Assembly (NCBI RefSeq): GCF_000158175.1
Contig: NZ_DS999411.1
Coordinates: 270,708 to 334,707, forward strand
Length of the DNA stretch: 64,000 nucleotides
Direction: 5' to 3'
Origin: Luminiphilus syltensis NOR5-1B
Lineage (GTDB): Bacteria; Pseudomonadota; Gammaproteobacteria; Pseudomonadales; Halieaceae
How positions within the stretch are numbered: position 1 is the first letter of the stretch; every line of letters starts with the position of its first letter. This document shows, in pieces, positions 1 through 9,127 of the stretch. The notes under the pieces are model-generated. The model saw only the letters and a list, made by a program, of their open reading frames with translations. It searched no databases and had not been told where the DNA came from. The translations under genes and the position numbers were made by a program.

Positions 1-552
1 GAGTGGCAGATTTCCCGACAGATTATCAAGATCCCTGATCTCAGCCAGCGGGGGCAGTGCCTCCAGCGATTTCAGATTAAAGTAATCCAGAAATGCTTTG
101 GTCGTCGCATACATTGCCGGTCGACCCGGCACATCCCGATGGCCAACAACGCGGATCCACTCACGCTCGTGCAGGGTCTTGATGATATTGGAACTGACCG
201 CGACGCCACGGATCTCTTCAATCTCACCGCGAGTAATCGGTTGGCGATAGGCGATTAACGACAAGGTCTCAAGCAATGCCCGGGAGTACCGCTGGGGTCG
301 CTCCTGCCATAGTCTACCGACCCACTGAGACAGATTCTGGCGCACCTGGAAGCGATAGCCACTGGCCACCTCCACCAACTCAAAACCGCGGTCTTCGCAG
401 CGAACCGCCACCTCTTCAAGGGCGCTGACAACGTCCTCCTTCGCAGGGCGATCAAGATCGTCGAACAGCCCCAGCAAGCGCTGCATACTCACCGGCTCGC
501 CCGCCGCCATCAAGGCGCCTTCAATAATGGTTACCAGCCCTGTTTCTGCCAT
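1..552 (-). CDS. scpB: Segregation and condensation protein B (ScpB), 3' end outside window
   Basis: Partner of ScpA and SMC in the bacterial condensin complex that compacts and separates sister chromosomes in the cytoplasm. 184 codons are visible and no stop is reached, so the C-terminus lies beyond the left edge. The two winged-helix ScpB domain is recognisable from a GYRFQVR motif near residue 83, the segment SSNIIKTLHERE, and a GRPAMYATT...FLDYF stretch typical of the second wing. Its ATG overlaps the scpA TAA by one base, so it is translationally coupled to scpA, the usual arrangement. Identification is firm; only the missing end is unknown. Confidence 0.95.
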   Translation of the reverse strand, partial: MAETGLVTIIEGALMAAGEPVSMQRLLGLFDDLDRPAKEDVVSALEEVAVRCEDRGFELVEVASGYRFQVRQNLSQWVGRLWQERPQRYSRALLETLSLIAYRQPITRGEIEEIRGVAVSSNIIKTLHEREWIRVVGHRDVPGRPAMYATTKAFLDYFNLKSLEALPPLAEIRDLDNLSGNLPL

Positions 553-1427
553 TACTCGGCCCTCGCCTTAACGTGGATAGGCCCGAAGCCCTCGGTCTGG
601 ACAATCTCCACCAGCGATTCCTTGATCAGTTCCATGATCGCGAGAAACGTCACTACAACGCCGAGGCGCCCTTCCTCGGCACTGAACAACGACACAAAAG
701 GGACAAATTTCCTGGTGCGCAGGGTCTCAAGGACATCGGACATGCGCTCCCGGGTCGACAGCGACTCCCGCTCTATGCGATGGCTCTCAAACATATCAGC
801 ACGCTTCAGCACTTCACCGAAGGCAATCATCAATTCCTTCAGGGCGACATCCGGCTCGGGTCGATCGCGCTTGAGGTCTGGCGGTTCCGCCGAGGCCACC
901 CAGGTATCGCGCTCAACCCGGGGTAACTCTTCGATATCCTCGGCGGCTTTCTTGAAGCGCTCGTATTCCTGCAGCCTGCGAATCAGGTTGGCGCGGGGAT
1001 CTTCTTCGTCGTCGTCACCCTCATCCGCACGGGGCAGTAACATCCGCGACTTGATCTCGGCCAGCATCGCCGCCATAAGCAGGTATTCGGCGGCCAGCTC
1101 GAACTGCACGGCATCCATCAACTCCACGTACTGCATGTACTGCTCGGTAATCGCAGACACGTCAATATCGAGAATATTCAAATTCTGCCGGCGAATTAAA
1201 TACAGCAGGAGGTCGAGCGGACCCTCGAACGCCTCGAGGAATACCTCAAGGGCCCTGGGCGGAATATAGAGATCCCTGGGCACCTCGGTCATCGCCTCGC
1301 CCATGACCATGGCGAAGGGCATTTCCCCCTGCTGGGGGCCGTCGGTGCGAGCCAAGGTCGCACGGGAAGGCTGCAGGGCGACCACCACAGGGGTCTCGGG
1401 TGTTGGGATTTCGGGAGTATCGTTCAC
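552..1427 (-). CDS. scpA: Segregation and condensation protein A (ScpA)
   Basis: Kleisin subunit that bridges the SMC ATPase heads and recruits ScpB. The 291-residue product is the normal size. After a roughly 50-residue Pro/Thr-rich start comes the family signature around residues 65-85 (FEGPLDLLLYLIRRQ and NILDIDVSAITEQY), and the C-terminal winged helix includes RERMSDVLETL. An acidic run lies around residue 140 in the central linker. The gene starts 14 bases after yciO stops and overlaps scpB by one base, so rnm-yciO-scpA-scpB reads as one operon. The ATG used gives the usual N-terminal extension seen in gammaproteobacterial ScpA. Confidence 0.95.
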   Translation of the reverse strand: MNDTPEIPTPETPVVVALQPSRATLARTDGPQQGEMPFAMVMGEAMTEVPRDLYIPPRALEVFLEAFEGPLDLLLYLIRRQNLNILDIDVSAITEQYMQYVELMDAVQFELAAEYLLMAAMLAEIKSRMLLPRADEGDDDEEDPRANLIRRLQEYERFKKAAEDIEELPRVERDTWVASAEPPDLKRDRPEPDVALKELMIAFGEVLKRADMFESHRIERESLSTRERMSDVLETLRTRKFVPFVSLFSAEEGRLGVVVTFLAIMELIKESLVEIVQTEGFGPIHVKARAE

Positions 1428-1441
1428 CAGGAGAGTATACC

Positions 1442-2068
1442 TCAGGTCACATCAAAATCGCTGCAGTCACCCAGCCCACGACGGGTTATTTCAGGGGGAT
1501 CACAGGTCATATCAACCACGGAGGTGGGCTCAAGGCCGCAGTAGCCGCCATCGATGACCGCGTCCACATGATGCTCGAGAATATCGCGGATGTCATAGGG
1601 ATCGGTGAGCGGATACTCGTCATCCGGCATGATCAGCGTCACGCTCATCATCGGCGCATCGAGCTCGGCCAGCAGCGCCTGGGCGATGGCGTTGTCCGGA
1701 ACGCGCAACCCGATAGTCTTGCGTTTCGGGTGCTGTAAACGTTTCGGCACCTCGCGGGTCGCCTCCAGAATAAAGGTAAAAGGGCCGGGCGTGTGGGCTC
1801 GTATCAACCGGTATGCCGTGTTGTCGACCCGGGCGTAATTACCCAGCTCACTCAGATCGCGGCACACCAGCGTAAAATTGTGGCTGTCATCGAGTTGTCG
1901 TATGCGACGTATGCGCTCGAGGGCCGACTTATTACCCAACAGGCACCCCAGGGCGTAGGCCGAATCGGTCGGGTACACAATGACGCCGCCTTTGTTCACG
2001 ATAGTGACCGCCTGGGCGACGAGACGTGCCTGCGGGTTTTCCGGATGAATGGCAAAAAACTGACTCAT
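1442..2068 (-). CDS. yciO: YciO family protein (Sua5/YrdC/YwlC fold)
   Basis: A 208-residue protein of the Sua5/YrdC superfamily, closely matching the E. coli YciO pattern throughout: it starts MSQFFAIHPENPQ and contains GGVIVYPTDSAYALGC, RKTIGLRVPDN and a GGYCGLEPTSVVD stretch near the end. Sua5/YrdC relatives make threonylcarbamoyl-AMP for the t6A modification of tRNA. YciO keeps the nucleotide/RNA-binding fold but its own role is not settled, so I do not call it TsaC. Its ATG overlaps the rnm stop (ATGA), indicating translational coupling. Confidence 0.93.
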   Translation of the reverse strand: MSQFFAIHPENPQARLVAQAVTIVNKGGVIVYPTDSAYALGCLLGNKSALERIRRIRQLDDSHNFTLVCRDLSELGNYARVDNTAYRLIRAHTPGPFTFILEATREVPKRLQHPKRKTIGLRVPDNAIAQALLAELDAPMMSVTLIMPDDEYPLTDPYDIRDILEHHVDAVIDGGYCGLEPTSVVDMTCDPPEITRRGLGDCSDFDVT

Positions 2069-2892
2069 GAAATCAACGTACCGCCCCAGACGGGATCCAG
2101 ACCCTTTACGAAATCACTATCGACGCCCAGTTCGGGGCCGTAGGCCCAATCCCGATGGAAGTCGCTGCCCACCGACACCAGGAACCCTTCGGCCTCGGCC
2201 AACTTCCGCAAACGTGAGGTTTCATCCTGGGTTTGCCGCCCGTTGATCACCTCAATCGCCCTTCCCCCTGACTCACGAAAGTGACGGCACAGCATCTGTA
2301 ATTTGGTGCGGGTCAGCGAATACTTCAGGGGATGGGCGAGCACGGCAATACCATTGGATTCAACAATGGCGGCCACCACCTCGCCAAGTCTCGGCCAGAA
2401 GGCCTTCACATCACCCAACTTGCCGCTGCCCAGGTACTTGTTGAAGGCGGTGCGGGTATCTTCGACGTAACCCTCGCTTACCATCCACCGGGCGAAATGC
2501 GGCCTGCCTATCTGGGCGCTGCCTGCGATCTGCATCGCCGCCTCAAGTCCGCCGGGCATCCCTCGCTTCGCCAGGCGTTCGGCGATCTTTTCGGCTCGAC
2601 CCATCCGCGCGTTGCCCAGTCGCTCGAGCATGGTTCGCATGGGCGGCGCATCAGCGACAAACCCCAGCCCAACAACGTGCACGGTCACCCCCGACCAGGC
2701 ACAGGACAACTCGACACCGGTCACCAATTCATCGCCGACACCGGCGTCACGAAGCTCAGAAAAACCGGCTATCGTGTCGTGATCGGTCAGGGCAAAGCGC
2801 TCGACACCGGCCTCCCGCAGCCGAGCGAGCAACTCCCGGGGGCGCAGGGCGCCATCGGACGCGGTGCTGTGCATGTGAAAATCTACCTGCAA
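2065..2892 (-). CDS. rnm: PHP-domain 5'-3' exoribonuclease, RNase AM family (YciV/TrpH)
   Basis: PHP-family phosphoesterase; the E. coli relative (RNase AM) matures the 5' ends of rRNAs and degrades short oligonucleotides. Metal-binding PHP motifs are visible: DFHMHSTASDG at the start, LTDHDT about 30 residues later, LAHPLKY in the middle and SVGSDFHRD near the C-terminus. I chose the TTG at 2892, which puts the first PHP motif a few residues from the N-terminus as in relatives and has a GGGG stretch upstream. An in-frame ATG at 2946 would add 18 residues with no counterpart. It is first in the operon with yciO and the scp genes and divergent from yciB. Confidence 0.9.
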   Translation of the reverse strand: MQVDFHMHSTASDGALRPRELLARLREAGVERFALTDHDTIAGFSELRDAGVGDELVTGVELSCAWSGVTVHVVGLGFVADAPPMRTMLERLGNARMGRAEKIAERLAKRGMPGGLEAAMQIAGSAQIGRPHFARWMVSEGYVEDTRTAFNKYLGSGKLGDVKAFWPRLGEVVAAIVESNGIAVLAHPLKYSLTRTKLQMLCRHFRESGGRAIEVINGRQTQDETSRLRKLAEAEGFLVSVGSDFHRDWAYGPELGVDSDFVKGLDPVWGGTLIS

Positions 2893-3002
2893 ACGGCATA
2901 ACCCCAAAACGAATGACGGCCAAACGTGTAAACTGTGGCGCTCCAATCCGCTAGGTTATCATTGATCGGGCCTATTCATCGCCCACACAATATCCGCAGA
3001 GC

Positions 3003-3596
3003 ATGAAACAACTACTCGAAATGCTACCGATAGTGCTGTTCTTTATCGCCTACCAGATGGATGGCGAGCAGCTGCTGTTCGGCGATTGGACCTACACGTT
3101 CAACGGCATATACAGCGCCACCGCGGTCCTCATGCTGAGCACTGTGGCTATGCTTCCCATTATTTACGCCATAAACCGGAAGCTGGAAAAGCGGCTGATC
3201 TGGACCAGTATCGCCGTGCTGGCCTTTGGTGGAGCAACGCTGCTCTTCAAAAATGAATTGTTTATCCAGTGGAAGCCCACCGTTTTCAACTGGGCGATGG
3301 CGCTGGTTTTTGCGGGCTCCCATTTTTTTGGCGAGAAGAACCTGATCGAACGCTTGATGGGCTCCCAGTTGCAGCTACCGGACGCCATATGGCGTCGCAT
3401 CAACTGGCTCTGGGTGACCCACTTCACAGTGGTCGGCACACTCAACATTGTAGTGGCCTACACCTTCAGTGAAGCCACCTGGGTATCCTACAAGCTCTAT
3501 TCGAGTATCGGTTTTACGCTGCTGCTCATGATTCTAACGGCCGCCCTGATGGGCCCCCATCTGAAACAGAATGTCGCCCCTGAAAACGGGGAATGA
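3003..3596 (+). CDS. yciB: Inner-membrane septation protein YciB (IspZ)
   Basis: Multi-pass inner-membrane protein of the YciB/IspZ family, associated in E. coli with cell envelope synthesis and division. The 197 residues give about five hydrophobic segments. Family features are the opening MKQLLEMLPIVLFFIAY, then FIQWKPTVFNW and the FFGEKNLIERLMG segment around residue 115, and the tryptophan-rich WRRINWLWV. It is divergent from rnm, an arrangement conserved in gammaproteobacteria, so the 110-base gap between them probably holds both promoters. The SH3 gene follows 19 bases downstream. Confidence 0.93.
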   Translation: MKQLLEMLPIVLFFIAYQMDGEQLLFGDWTYTFNGIYSATAVLMLSTVAMLPIIYAINRKLEKRLIWTSIAVLAFGGATLLFKNELFIQWKPTVFNWAMALVFAGSHFFGEKNLIERLMGSQLQLPDAIWRRINWLWVTHFTVVGTLNIVVAYTFSEATWVSYKLYSSIGFTLLLMILTAALMGPHLKQNVAPENGE

Positions 3597-3614
3597 CCGC
3601 ATTAGGAGAGGTAA

Positions 3615-4313
3615 ATGCGCAAGACCAACGCACTGGGTGAGCTAAGAACCACAATCGTGGGCGCACTGCTTGCGCTGATGGCCTCTGGAGTACTGGCCCA
3701 GGAAACACAGTACGTCAGCGACAAGGTACTGGTTCCGGTTCGCAGCGGGGCAGGCTCCGAGTATCGCATCGTGCACCGCGGTATCCCTTCCGGAACCGCA
3801 CTGACCGTGTTCAGCACCACCGAAGATGAGGTGTGGAGCGAAATCGAAACCCGGGGCGGCACTCGCGGTTGGGTGCGCACACAATACCTTCAGGAGGCGC
3901 CCCCTGCCGCGCTCTTGCTGGCGGATCAGCGAGCAGAACTCGACCGTGTCCGCGGCGAGCGCGATCGGCTCCGGGAGCAGCTTCAGGACAGCAAGTCCGC
4001 CGCCTCCGAAGCCGGCGGTGAAATCAGCACCCTCAGCGTCCAACTTGAAGAAACCCAGGTCGAGCTCGCCGAGCTGAAGCGGGTGTCTGGTGCCGCGGTT
4101 GAGTTGGACAGTCAGAACCGCATACTCACCACCGAACTGGAAGAACAGCGCTCGGAGGCCGAGCTGTTACACCTCGAAAATGTGCGTTTGCAGGAGCGCG
4201 TCGCCAACAATCAGTTAATCGATGGAGCGCTGGCGGTACTGCTCGGCGTGATTCTCGCCGTGGTAGCACCCCGTCTTTGGCCGCGACGACGATCCAACGA
4301 TGGCTGGGTATGA
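3615..4313 (+). CDS. SH3 domain membrane protein, TIGR04211/YgiM type
   Basis: Envelope protein of unknown function with the YgiM/TIGR04211 layout. An N-terminal signal peptide ends near residue 29 (GVLAQ). A bacterial SH3 domain follows at about 33-95 (VPVRSGAGSEY, then GTRGWVRTQYL), then a coiled coil rich in Glu, Arg and Leu at about 100-200, and a C-terminal transmembrane helix near 205-222 followed by a basic tail. So it is predicted to be anchored in the inner membrane with the SH3 domain in the periplasm. A clear AGGAG lies 9 bases before the ATG. The following cyclophilin gene starts 16 bases later. Confidence 0.88.
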   Translation: MRKTNALGELRTTIVGALLALMASGVLAQETQYVSDKVLVPVRSGAGSEYRIVHRGIPSGTALTVFSTTEDEVWSEIETRGGTRGWVRTQYLQEAPPAALLLADQRAELDRVRGERDRLREQLQDSKSAASEAGGEISTLSVQLEETQVELAELKRVSGAAVELDSQNRILTTELEEQRSEAELLHLENVRLQERVANNQLIDGALAVLLGVILAVVAPRLWPRRRSNDGWV

Positions 4314-4329
4314 CAGGAGAATAAAGACC

Positions 4330-4953
4330 ATGTTGAAACCACTGCACACAGTAATCCTGCTGCTCGCCGTTGCGTTCGCGCTGCCGTCGGCAGATTCCCT
4401 GGCTCAGGAGAGCGAGCCGTCCTCTGCCCCGGTACTGGTGCGCCTCGAAACCACCTCCGGCGATATCACCCTGCGTTTACTGGAAGAGAAATCGCCGACA
4501 ACAACCGCCAATTTCCTTGCCTATGTCGACAGCGGTCACTATGACGGCACGATTTTTCACCGGGTCATCCCCAACTTCATGATTCAGGGCGGGGGCTTTG
4601 ACACCCGGCTCATCGAGAAGCCCACCGGCGAACCTATAGTCAATGAGTCGATCAACAAGTTGCACAACATACGGGGCACGGTGGCTATGGCTCGAACCGG
4701 CGACCCCGACAGCGCAGCCGCCCAGTTTTTTATCAATCAGCGCAGCAATCTGCGCCTCGATTGGGCGCCGGGAAGAGCGGGTTACACGGTCTTTGGGGAA
4801 GTCGTCGATGGGCTGAACGTTGTCGATTTTATTGCCACCGCCCCAACCGGCGATGCCATGGCTACCCAGGTTGATGGCCGGAAGGGGCCGCTTTCCGACG
4901 TCCCCCTGGAGCCGATTATCATCAAGCGCGCGTTTCGGGTGACATCGGATTGA
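4330..4953 (+). CDS. Cyclophilin-type peptidyl-prolyl cis-trans isomerase, exported
   Basis: Catalyses proline isomerisation during protein folding. The 207-residue protein has an N-terminal signal peptide (hydrophobic stretch at about 6-22, cut near SLAQE), so it is probably periplasmic like PpiA. Cyclophilin motifs are the IFHRVIPNFMIQGGG core with the catalytic Arg, then SAAAQFFINQRSN, and GYTVFGEVVDG. The ATG at 4330 is preferred over an in-frame ATG ten codons upstream because AGGAG sits about 10 bases before it and the signal peptide then starts properly. The stop overlaps the TTG start of the pdxJ-like gene. Confidence 0.93.
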   Translation: MLKPLHTVILLLAVAFALPSADSLAQESEPSSAPVLVRLETTSGDITLRLLEEKSPTTTANFLAYVDSGHYDGTIFHRVIPNFMIQGGGFDTRLIEKPTGEPIVNESINKLHNIRGTVAMARTGDPDSAAAQFFINQRSNLRLDWAPGRAGYTVFGEVVDGLNVVDFIATAPTGDAMATQVDGRKGPLSDVPLEPIIIKRAFRVTSD

Positions 4954-5708
4954 CGATTCTCTCCATCAACCTCAACAAAATTGCGCTGATCCGTAACTCT
5001 CGCGATACCACCATACCCGATGTGCTCGACCACGCCCGGCAGTGCATTGCTGCCGGCGCCGGTGGCATCACGGTACATCCGCGACCCGACCAACGCCATA
5101 TTCGCGCCGACGACTGTCGAGAGTTAAAGGCGGGCATTGACGTGGAACTCAATATTGAGGGCAATCCATTCGCACCACCCCGATCCAGTGATCGTGCCGG
5201 TGTCAGTGACTATCCAGGATTTATGGCGCTGGTGGAGGAAGTGCGGCCTGCACAGGCGACGCTGGTCCCCGACGGCGATGCCCAACTGACGTCAGATCAC
5301 GGGTTCGACCTGGAGGTCGATGGTGAGCGCCTGCAACCGGTGATCGAACAACTCAAGGCCTGGGGATGCCGCGTCAGTCTGTTTATGGATCCTCTCCCCG
5401 AAGCCATGGCAATGGCCCGCGACGCGGGAGCCGATCGAATCGAGCTTTACACCGAACGCTACGCCCGAGCCCACGCGGCGGGTGACTACCTGCAGGCACT
5501 GACGGACTATCAGGCGGCGGCCCGCGCGGCTGCGAAAGTGGGATTGGGAGTCAACGCGGGGCACGACCTGAACCTGAGCAATCTCCCCGACTTTGACATC
5601 CCCGAGTGTCTCGAGGTAAGTATTGGCCACGCGTTTACCGTCGATGCGTTGCAATACGGTATTGAACGCGCGATCCAACTTTATCTACAGGCACTTGAAG
5701 GCCGATGA
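4950..5708 (+). CDS. pdxJ: Pyridoxine 5'-phosphate synthase, Bacteroidetes-like PdxJ variant
   Basis: PdxJ condenses 3-amino-2-oxopropyl phosphate with deoxyxylulose phosphate to make pyridoxine 5'-phosphate (vitamin B6). The TIM-barrel motifs are present: RNSRD near 15-19, GITVHPRPDQRHI at 39-51, ELNIEG, RIELYTERYA and VNAGHDLNL. Two features differ from E. coli PdxJ: the N-terminal loop reads NLNK where E. coli has NIDH, and the middle segment reads TLVPDGDAQLTSDHG. From memory both resemble the Bacteroidetes subgroup. The start is TTG, overlapping the cyclophilin stop, and the gene overlaps the next one by four bases. The location is not the usual one downstream of recO. Confidence 0.85.
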   Translation: MTILSINLNKIALIRNSRDTTIPDVLDHARQCIAAGAGGITVHPRPDQRHIRADDCRELKAGIDVELNIEGNPFAPPRSSDRAGVSDYPGFMALVEEVRPAQATLVPDGDAQLTSDHGFDLEVDGERLQPVIEQLKAWGCRVSLFMDPLPEAMAMARDAGADRIELYTERYARAHAAGDYLQALTDYQAAARAAAKVGLGVNAGHDLNLSNLPDFDIPECLEVSIGHAFTVDALQYGIERAIQLYLQALEGR

Positions 5709-6391
5709 TCACCGATCCGGCCACGCCGGATAGTCCTCCCTACCTGGTTCCCCACACCCGGGAGCCGATACGACTGCTGTATCAGGACAATGACTTGCTC
5801 ATTGTCGAGAAGCCTACTTTGCTGCTCAGTGTTCCAGGGCGGCATCCACTGAACCGGGACAGCCTGATGACCCGGCTGATGCCACGCTTCCCCGATGTGG
5901 CGGCGGTACATCGACTCGACCTCGATACCTCCGGTTTAATGGTCGTACCCACGCGCCGAAGCGCGCTCTCGGCACTGGGCCGGTTGTTTCAGGAACGTCG
6001 GGTGGAAAAGGAGTATCTCGCGGTCGTTTGGGGCGTCTTAGCTCATGACTCAGGGACGATCGACCTGCCCATTATTGCCGATTGGCATCGTCGGCCGTTG
6101 CAAAAAATCTGTCATGACACGGGTAAATCTGCAATCACACGGTATACGGTGCTCAAACGCGGCACAGATCGCACATTGCTTCGACTGAACCCCGTCACCG
6201 GTCGCTCGCACCAATTACGCATTCACTGTCGTGAGATCGGGCACCCGATTCTGGGTTGCGATCTCTATGCCCACGCAGACGCCCTTGCGGCAGCACCGCG
6301 CTTGCTACTGCATGCGACGCGTCTCGCTTTCCCACATCCGACGCTCGGTCATCGTCTGGCCGCCGTGTCACCGGCGCCGTTCGGCGTTTGA
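5705..6391 (+). CDS. rluA: RluA-family pseudouridine synthase
   Basis: Isomerises uridine to pseudouridine in RNA. E. coli RluA modifies 23S rRNA U746 and tRNA U32. The 228 residues match RluA in length (about 219), and there is no N-terminal S4 domain, which separates it from RluC and RluD. Visible motifs are LLIVEKPTLLLSVPG near 31-45, the catalytic HRLDLDTSG with Asp72, and the C-terminal PVTGRSHQLRIH followed by GHPILGCDLY. It is coupled to pdxJ by a four-base ATGA overlap. The family is certain; the exact RNA target is inferred from length and motif spacing. Confidence 0.88.
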   Translation: MITDPATPDSPPYLVPHTREPIRLLYQDNDLLIVEKPTLLLSVPGRHPLNRDSLMTRLMPRFPDVAAVHRLDLDTSGLMVVPTRRSALSALGRLFQERRVEKEYLAVVWGVLAHDSGTIDLPIIADWHRRPLQKICHDTGKSAITRYTVLKRGTDRTLLRLNPVTGRSHQLRIHCREIGHPILGCDLYAHADALAAAPRLLLHATRLAFPHPTLGHRLAAVSPAPFGV

Positions 6392-6469
6392 ACAGCTTGG
6401 CCGGGACATCGGATTTTCTCTTCTCCGCGTATTGGCTAGCATCAGGCTAAAGCAGTAAAGGGCTAACGT

Positions 6470-6973
6470 GTGATTCACCATTCAGAGGCAGGCGGTGCCA
6501 AAATCATTATCGCCAAGCCCAATCATTCCTCTTCCTGGCGCCACAATCTCTGGGCGCTGGTGGCTATTGCCGTCCCCTCCCTCGCCGCTGCGATCGGTTT
6601 TACGCTGCTAGGCGCCTGGCCGATACTGCCGCTGGCCGGGCTTGAATTGGGTTGCCTCGGTGGTGCGCTCTATTACGTCAACTGGAAACTGCAATATCGA
6701 CACGTCATTACACTGACCAAGGACCGCATTAAAATTGACAAGGGGCACTACGCACCGCGACGAACCTGGCGCTTGCCCCGGGAGCAGACCCGTCTGGCGG
6801 TCACCCCGGAAGCGCATCCCTGGGACGGACCCGCGCTTGCGATTCACAGCCGCGAGCACCACGTGGCGGTCGGCGAGTTTCTCAACCGGGATGATGCACT
6901 GGCCTTGATGAAGCTTTTGAAGGCTGAGTTGCGGACCGGTACCCACAGCGCCCAAACCCGTCTACAGCTGTAG
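6470..6973 (+). CDS. DUF2244 membrane protein
   Basis: A 167-residue protein with two adjacent transmembrane helices at about 27-66, then a soluble domain whose RHVITLTKD and Trp-Arg-Leu-Pro segments match the DUF2244 family. Family members are small inner-membrane proteins, often near cytochrome oxidase genes; no activity is established. The start is GTG at 6470, as no ATG lies in frame before the helices. A 78-base gap separates it from the RluA gene and 56 bases from rimO, so whether it belongs to either operon is unclear. Confidence 0.75.
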   Translation: MIHHSEAGGAKIIIAKPNHSSSWRHNLWALVAIAVPSLAAAIGFTLLGAWPILPLAGLELGCLGGALYYVNWKLQYRHVITLTKDRIKIDKGHYAPRRTWRLPREQTRLAVTPEAHPWDGPALAIHSREHHVAVGEFLNRDDALALMKLLKAELRTGTHSAQTRLQL

Positions 6974-7029
6974 CATTCCATGCCGGGTGGTACCATTGCG
7001 GCCCCGAAACTCCCGCGCCGATATCCACT

Positions 7030-8376
7030 ATGACCAATACCAACAGCAGCAGTGCAGAAAACAGGCCGCAGCGCGTCGGCTTTGTCTCGCTCGGCTGCCC
7101 CAAAGCGCTCGTTGATTCCGAACGCATCCTGACGCAGCTGCGGCTCGATGGCTATGAAGTAACACCCTCCTACGAGGATGCCGGGGTCGTCATTGTTAAT
7201 ACCTGCGGCTTTATCGACAGCGCCAAGGCCGAGTCACTCGAAGCCATCGGAGAGGCCATCGAGGAAAACGGCCGCGTATTGGTGACCGGGTGCATGGGTA
7301 AGGGCGCCGACGCCGAGGCGATTCTGGAGGCGCACCCCAAGGTGCTGGGTATCACGGGTCCGGCGGCCTATGAGGAGGTGCTCAGTGAAGTACGGCGCGT
7401 GTTGCCCAACAAACACAAACCCGACCCGACGATCGATTTGATTCCCGCTCAGGGTGTCAAGTTGACGCCGCGTCACTACGCCTACCTCAAGATTTCAGAG
7501 GGCTGTAATCACCGCTGTCGGTTTTGCGTTATCCCGAGCATGCGTGGCGATCTGGTCAGCCGACCCATCGGCGAGGTGATGCGCGAGGCAGAAGGTCTGG
7601 TGCGCGCGGGGGTTCGCGAGATCCTGGTGATCTCCCAGGATACCAGCGCCTATGGTGTTGATTTGCGCTACCGCACCGACTTCTGGGACGGGCGACCCCT
7701 CAAAACCAATCTGGAAACACTTGCGGCTACGCTTGGCGAGCTGGGCGTCTGGATCCGCCTGCATTACGTCTATCCCTACCCGCATGTCGACAAGGTGATA
7801 CCGCTGATGGCTGACGGCAAGATTTTGCCCTACCTCGATATCCCCTTACAGCACGGAAGCCCCGCGGTACTTGAGCGAATGAAGCGGCCGGCGGCGGCAG
7901 AGAAGACCCTCGACCGAATCCATCGCTGGCGGGAGGTTTGCCCCGATATTACCCTGCGCAGCACCTTCATCGTCGGCTACCCCGGGGAAACCGACGCCGA
8001 GTTTCAGGAGCTGCTCGACTTTATGGAGTCAGCCCAGCTCGATCGCGTCGGTTGTTTCAAGTACTCGCCTGTGGCCGGAGCGGCGGCGAATGACCTGCCC
8101 AACCCCGTTCCCGAGGCCGTCAAGGAAGAGCGGTGGCAAATCTTCATGGCCCTGCAACAGCGCATCAGCGCCGATAAGCTGCAGCGGAAAGTCGGCTCCA
8201 CCATCGACGTTTTGATCGATCAGGTTGATTCAGAAGGCGCCATCGGTCGCTCGGCGGCGGACGCGCCCGAGATCGATGGCCTGGTTCATCTACCGGGTGC
8301 ATCGGACCTGTCTCCCGGCGACCGTGTGCGCGGCGAGGTCACCGCGGCTGACGATTACGATCTCTGGCTTGGCTAA
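7030..8376 (+). CDS. rimO: Ribosomal protein S12 methylthiotransferase RimO
   Basis: Radical SAM enzyme that adds a methylthio group to the conserved Asp of ribosomal protein S12. Of 448 residues, the N-terminal UPF0004 domain carries three cysteines for the auxiliary iron-sulfur cluster ([21 protein letters not shown]). The radical SAM core has the CxxxCxxC motif as CNHRCRFC near residue 158, and a C-terminal TRAM domain ends the protein. The Pro-Lys-Ala after the first Cys is the RimO form and argues against MiaB. The rsmE gene starts three bases after the stop. Confidence 0.96.
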   Translation: MTNTNSSSAENRPQRVGFVSLGCPKALVDSERILTQLRLDGYEVTPSYEDAGVVIVNTCGFIDSAKAESLEAIGEAIEENGRVLVTGCMGKGADAEAILEAHPKVLGITGPAAYEEVLSEVRRVLPNKHKPDPTIDLIPAQGVKLTPRHYAYLKISEGCNHRCRFCVIPSMRGDLVSRPIGEVMREAEGLVRAGVREILVISQDTSAYGVDLRYRTDFWDGRPLKTNLETLAATLGELGVWIRLHYVYPYPHVDKVIPLMADGKILPYLDIPLQHGSPAVLERMKRPAAAEKTLDRIHRWREVCPDITLRSTFIVGYPGETDAEFQELLDFMESAQLDRVGCFKYSPVAGAAANDLPNPVPEAVKEERWQIFMALQQRISADKLQRKVGSTIDVLIDQVDSEGAIGRSAADAPEIDGLVHLPGASDLSPGDRVRGEVTAADDYDLWLG

Positions 8377-8379
8377 TCG

Positions 8380-9093
8380 TTGAATATACTGCTGCTCACC
8401 GAGAACGACTGGTTGCACGGCGATGAGGTTCGCCTCACCGACCACCGGTTCCAGCATATCCAGCGGGTACTCGGCGCCGAGGTAGGGACCTCGTTAAAGG
8501 TGGGATTGGTCGACGGCAACATGGGTACCGGCACGATCACTGCCATTGATACGGGCGAAGTACTGATGCAGGTGGCCCTGAGCGAGTCGCCCCCTCCGCG
8601 CCACCCTTACGATATCGCCCTCGCCCTGCCCCGCCCCAAAATGCTGAGAAGAGTGCTGCGCACTGTCGCCGAGTTTGGCGTCGGGACCCTGCATCTGATT
8701 CACAGCTGGCGCGTGGAGAAAAGCTATTGGCAATCGCCGTTGTTGCAGACTGGAAACATACAGCGGGCGCTGCAGGCAGGTCTCGAGCGGAGCGGCGATA
8801 CCCGGATGCCGAAAGTGCACCAGCACCGGCGCTTTCGGCCGTTTATCGAGGACATCCTGCCCGCACTGATCAGCGATCGTGCCGGCGTCATCGTGCACCC
8901 CGGCAGTGAACCGGTGCTCGCCGCCGATCAGACGGACCACAAGGCGCTGATTCTCATCGGGCCGGAGGGTGGTTTTATCCCCTTTGAGGTCGAGCTGGCC
9001 TGTCAGCAGGGTGTATCCGTCCGCAGTCTTGGTCGGCGAATCCTGAGTGTCGACACGGCGCTGAACACTGTGCTCGGCCGGCAACTGATCTGA
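8380..9093 (+). CDS. rsmE: 16S rRNA m3U1498 methyltransferase RsmE
   Basis: SPOUT-class, SAM-dependent methyltransferase for U1498 in the decoding region of 16S rRNA. The 237-residue protein has the N-terminal PUA-like domain ([15 protein letters not shown] near 26-40) and the C-terminal trefoil-knot motifs [11 protein letters not shown] and [11 protein letters not shown]. The start is a TTG three bases after rimO, so the two ribosome-modification genes are almost certainly co-transcribed. [11 protein letters not shown] has Ser-Val-Asp where many RsmE proteins have Arg-Val-Glu, a conservative variation. Confidence 0.92.
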   Translation: MNILLLTENDWLHGDEVRLTDHRFQHIQRVLGAEVGTSLKVGLVDGNMGTGTITAIDTGEVLMQVALSESPPPRHPYDIALALPRPKMLRRVLRTVAEFGVGTLHLIHSWRVEKSYWQSPLLQTGNIQRALQAGLERSGDTRMPKVHQHRRFRPFIEDILPALISDRAGVIVHPGSEPVLAADQTDHKALILIGPEGGFIPFEVELACQQGVSVRSLGRRILSVDTALNTVLGRQLI

Positions 9094-9103
9094 TGGCGCA
9101 CCC

Positions 9104-9126
9104 CGTCAAAAGGGCGTAGCCCCTTG
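9104..9126. terminator. Possible bidirectional terminator between rsmE and msrA
   Basis: A short imperfect inverted repeat, AAGGGC-GTA-GCCCCTT with one bulged C, lies in the 34-base gap between the convergent rsmE and msrA genes. It has short A and T runs outside. The position fits a shared terminator, but the stem is short and the U-tract weak, so this is tentative. Confidence 0.4.
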
Positions 9127-9127
9127 A

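Noticed and set aside
622-1269. Long plus-strand ORF (215 codons) antisense to scpA
   Set aside because: Low-complexity Ser/Arg translation typical of a shadow frame over a GC-rich gene; scpA is certain.
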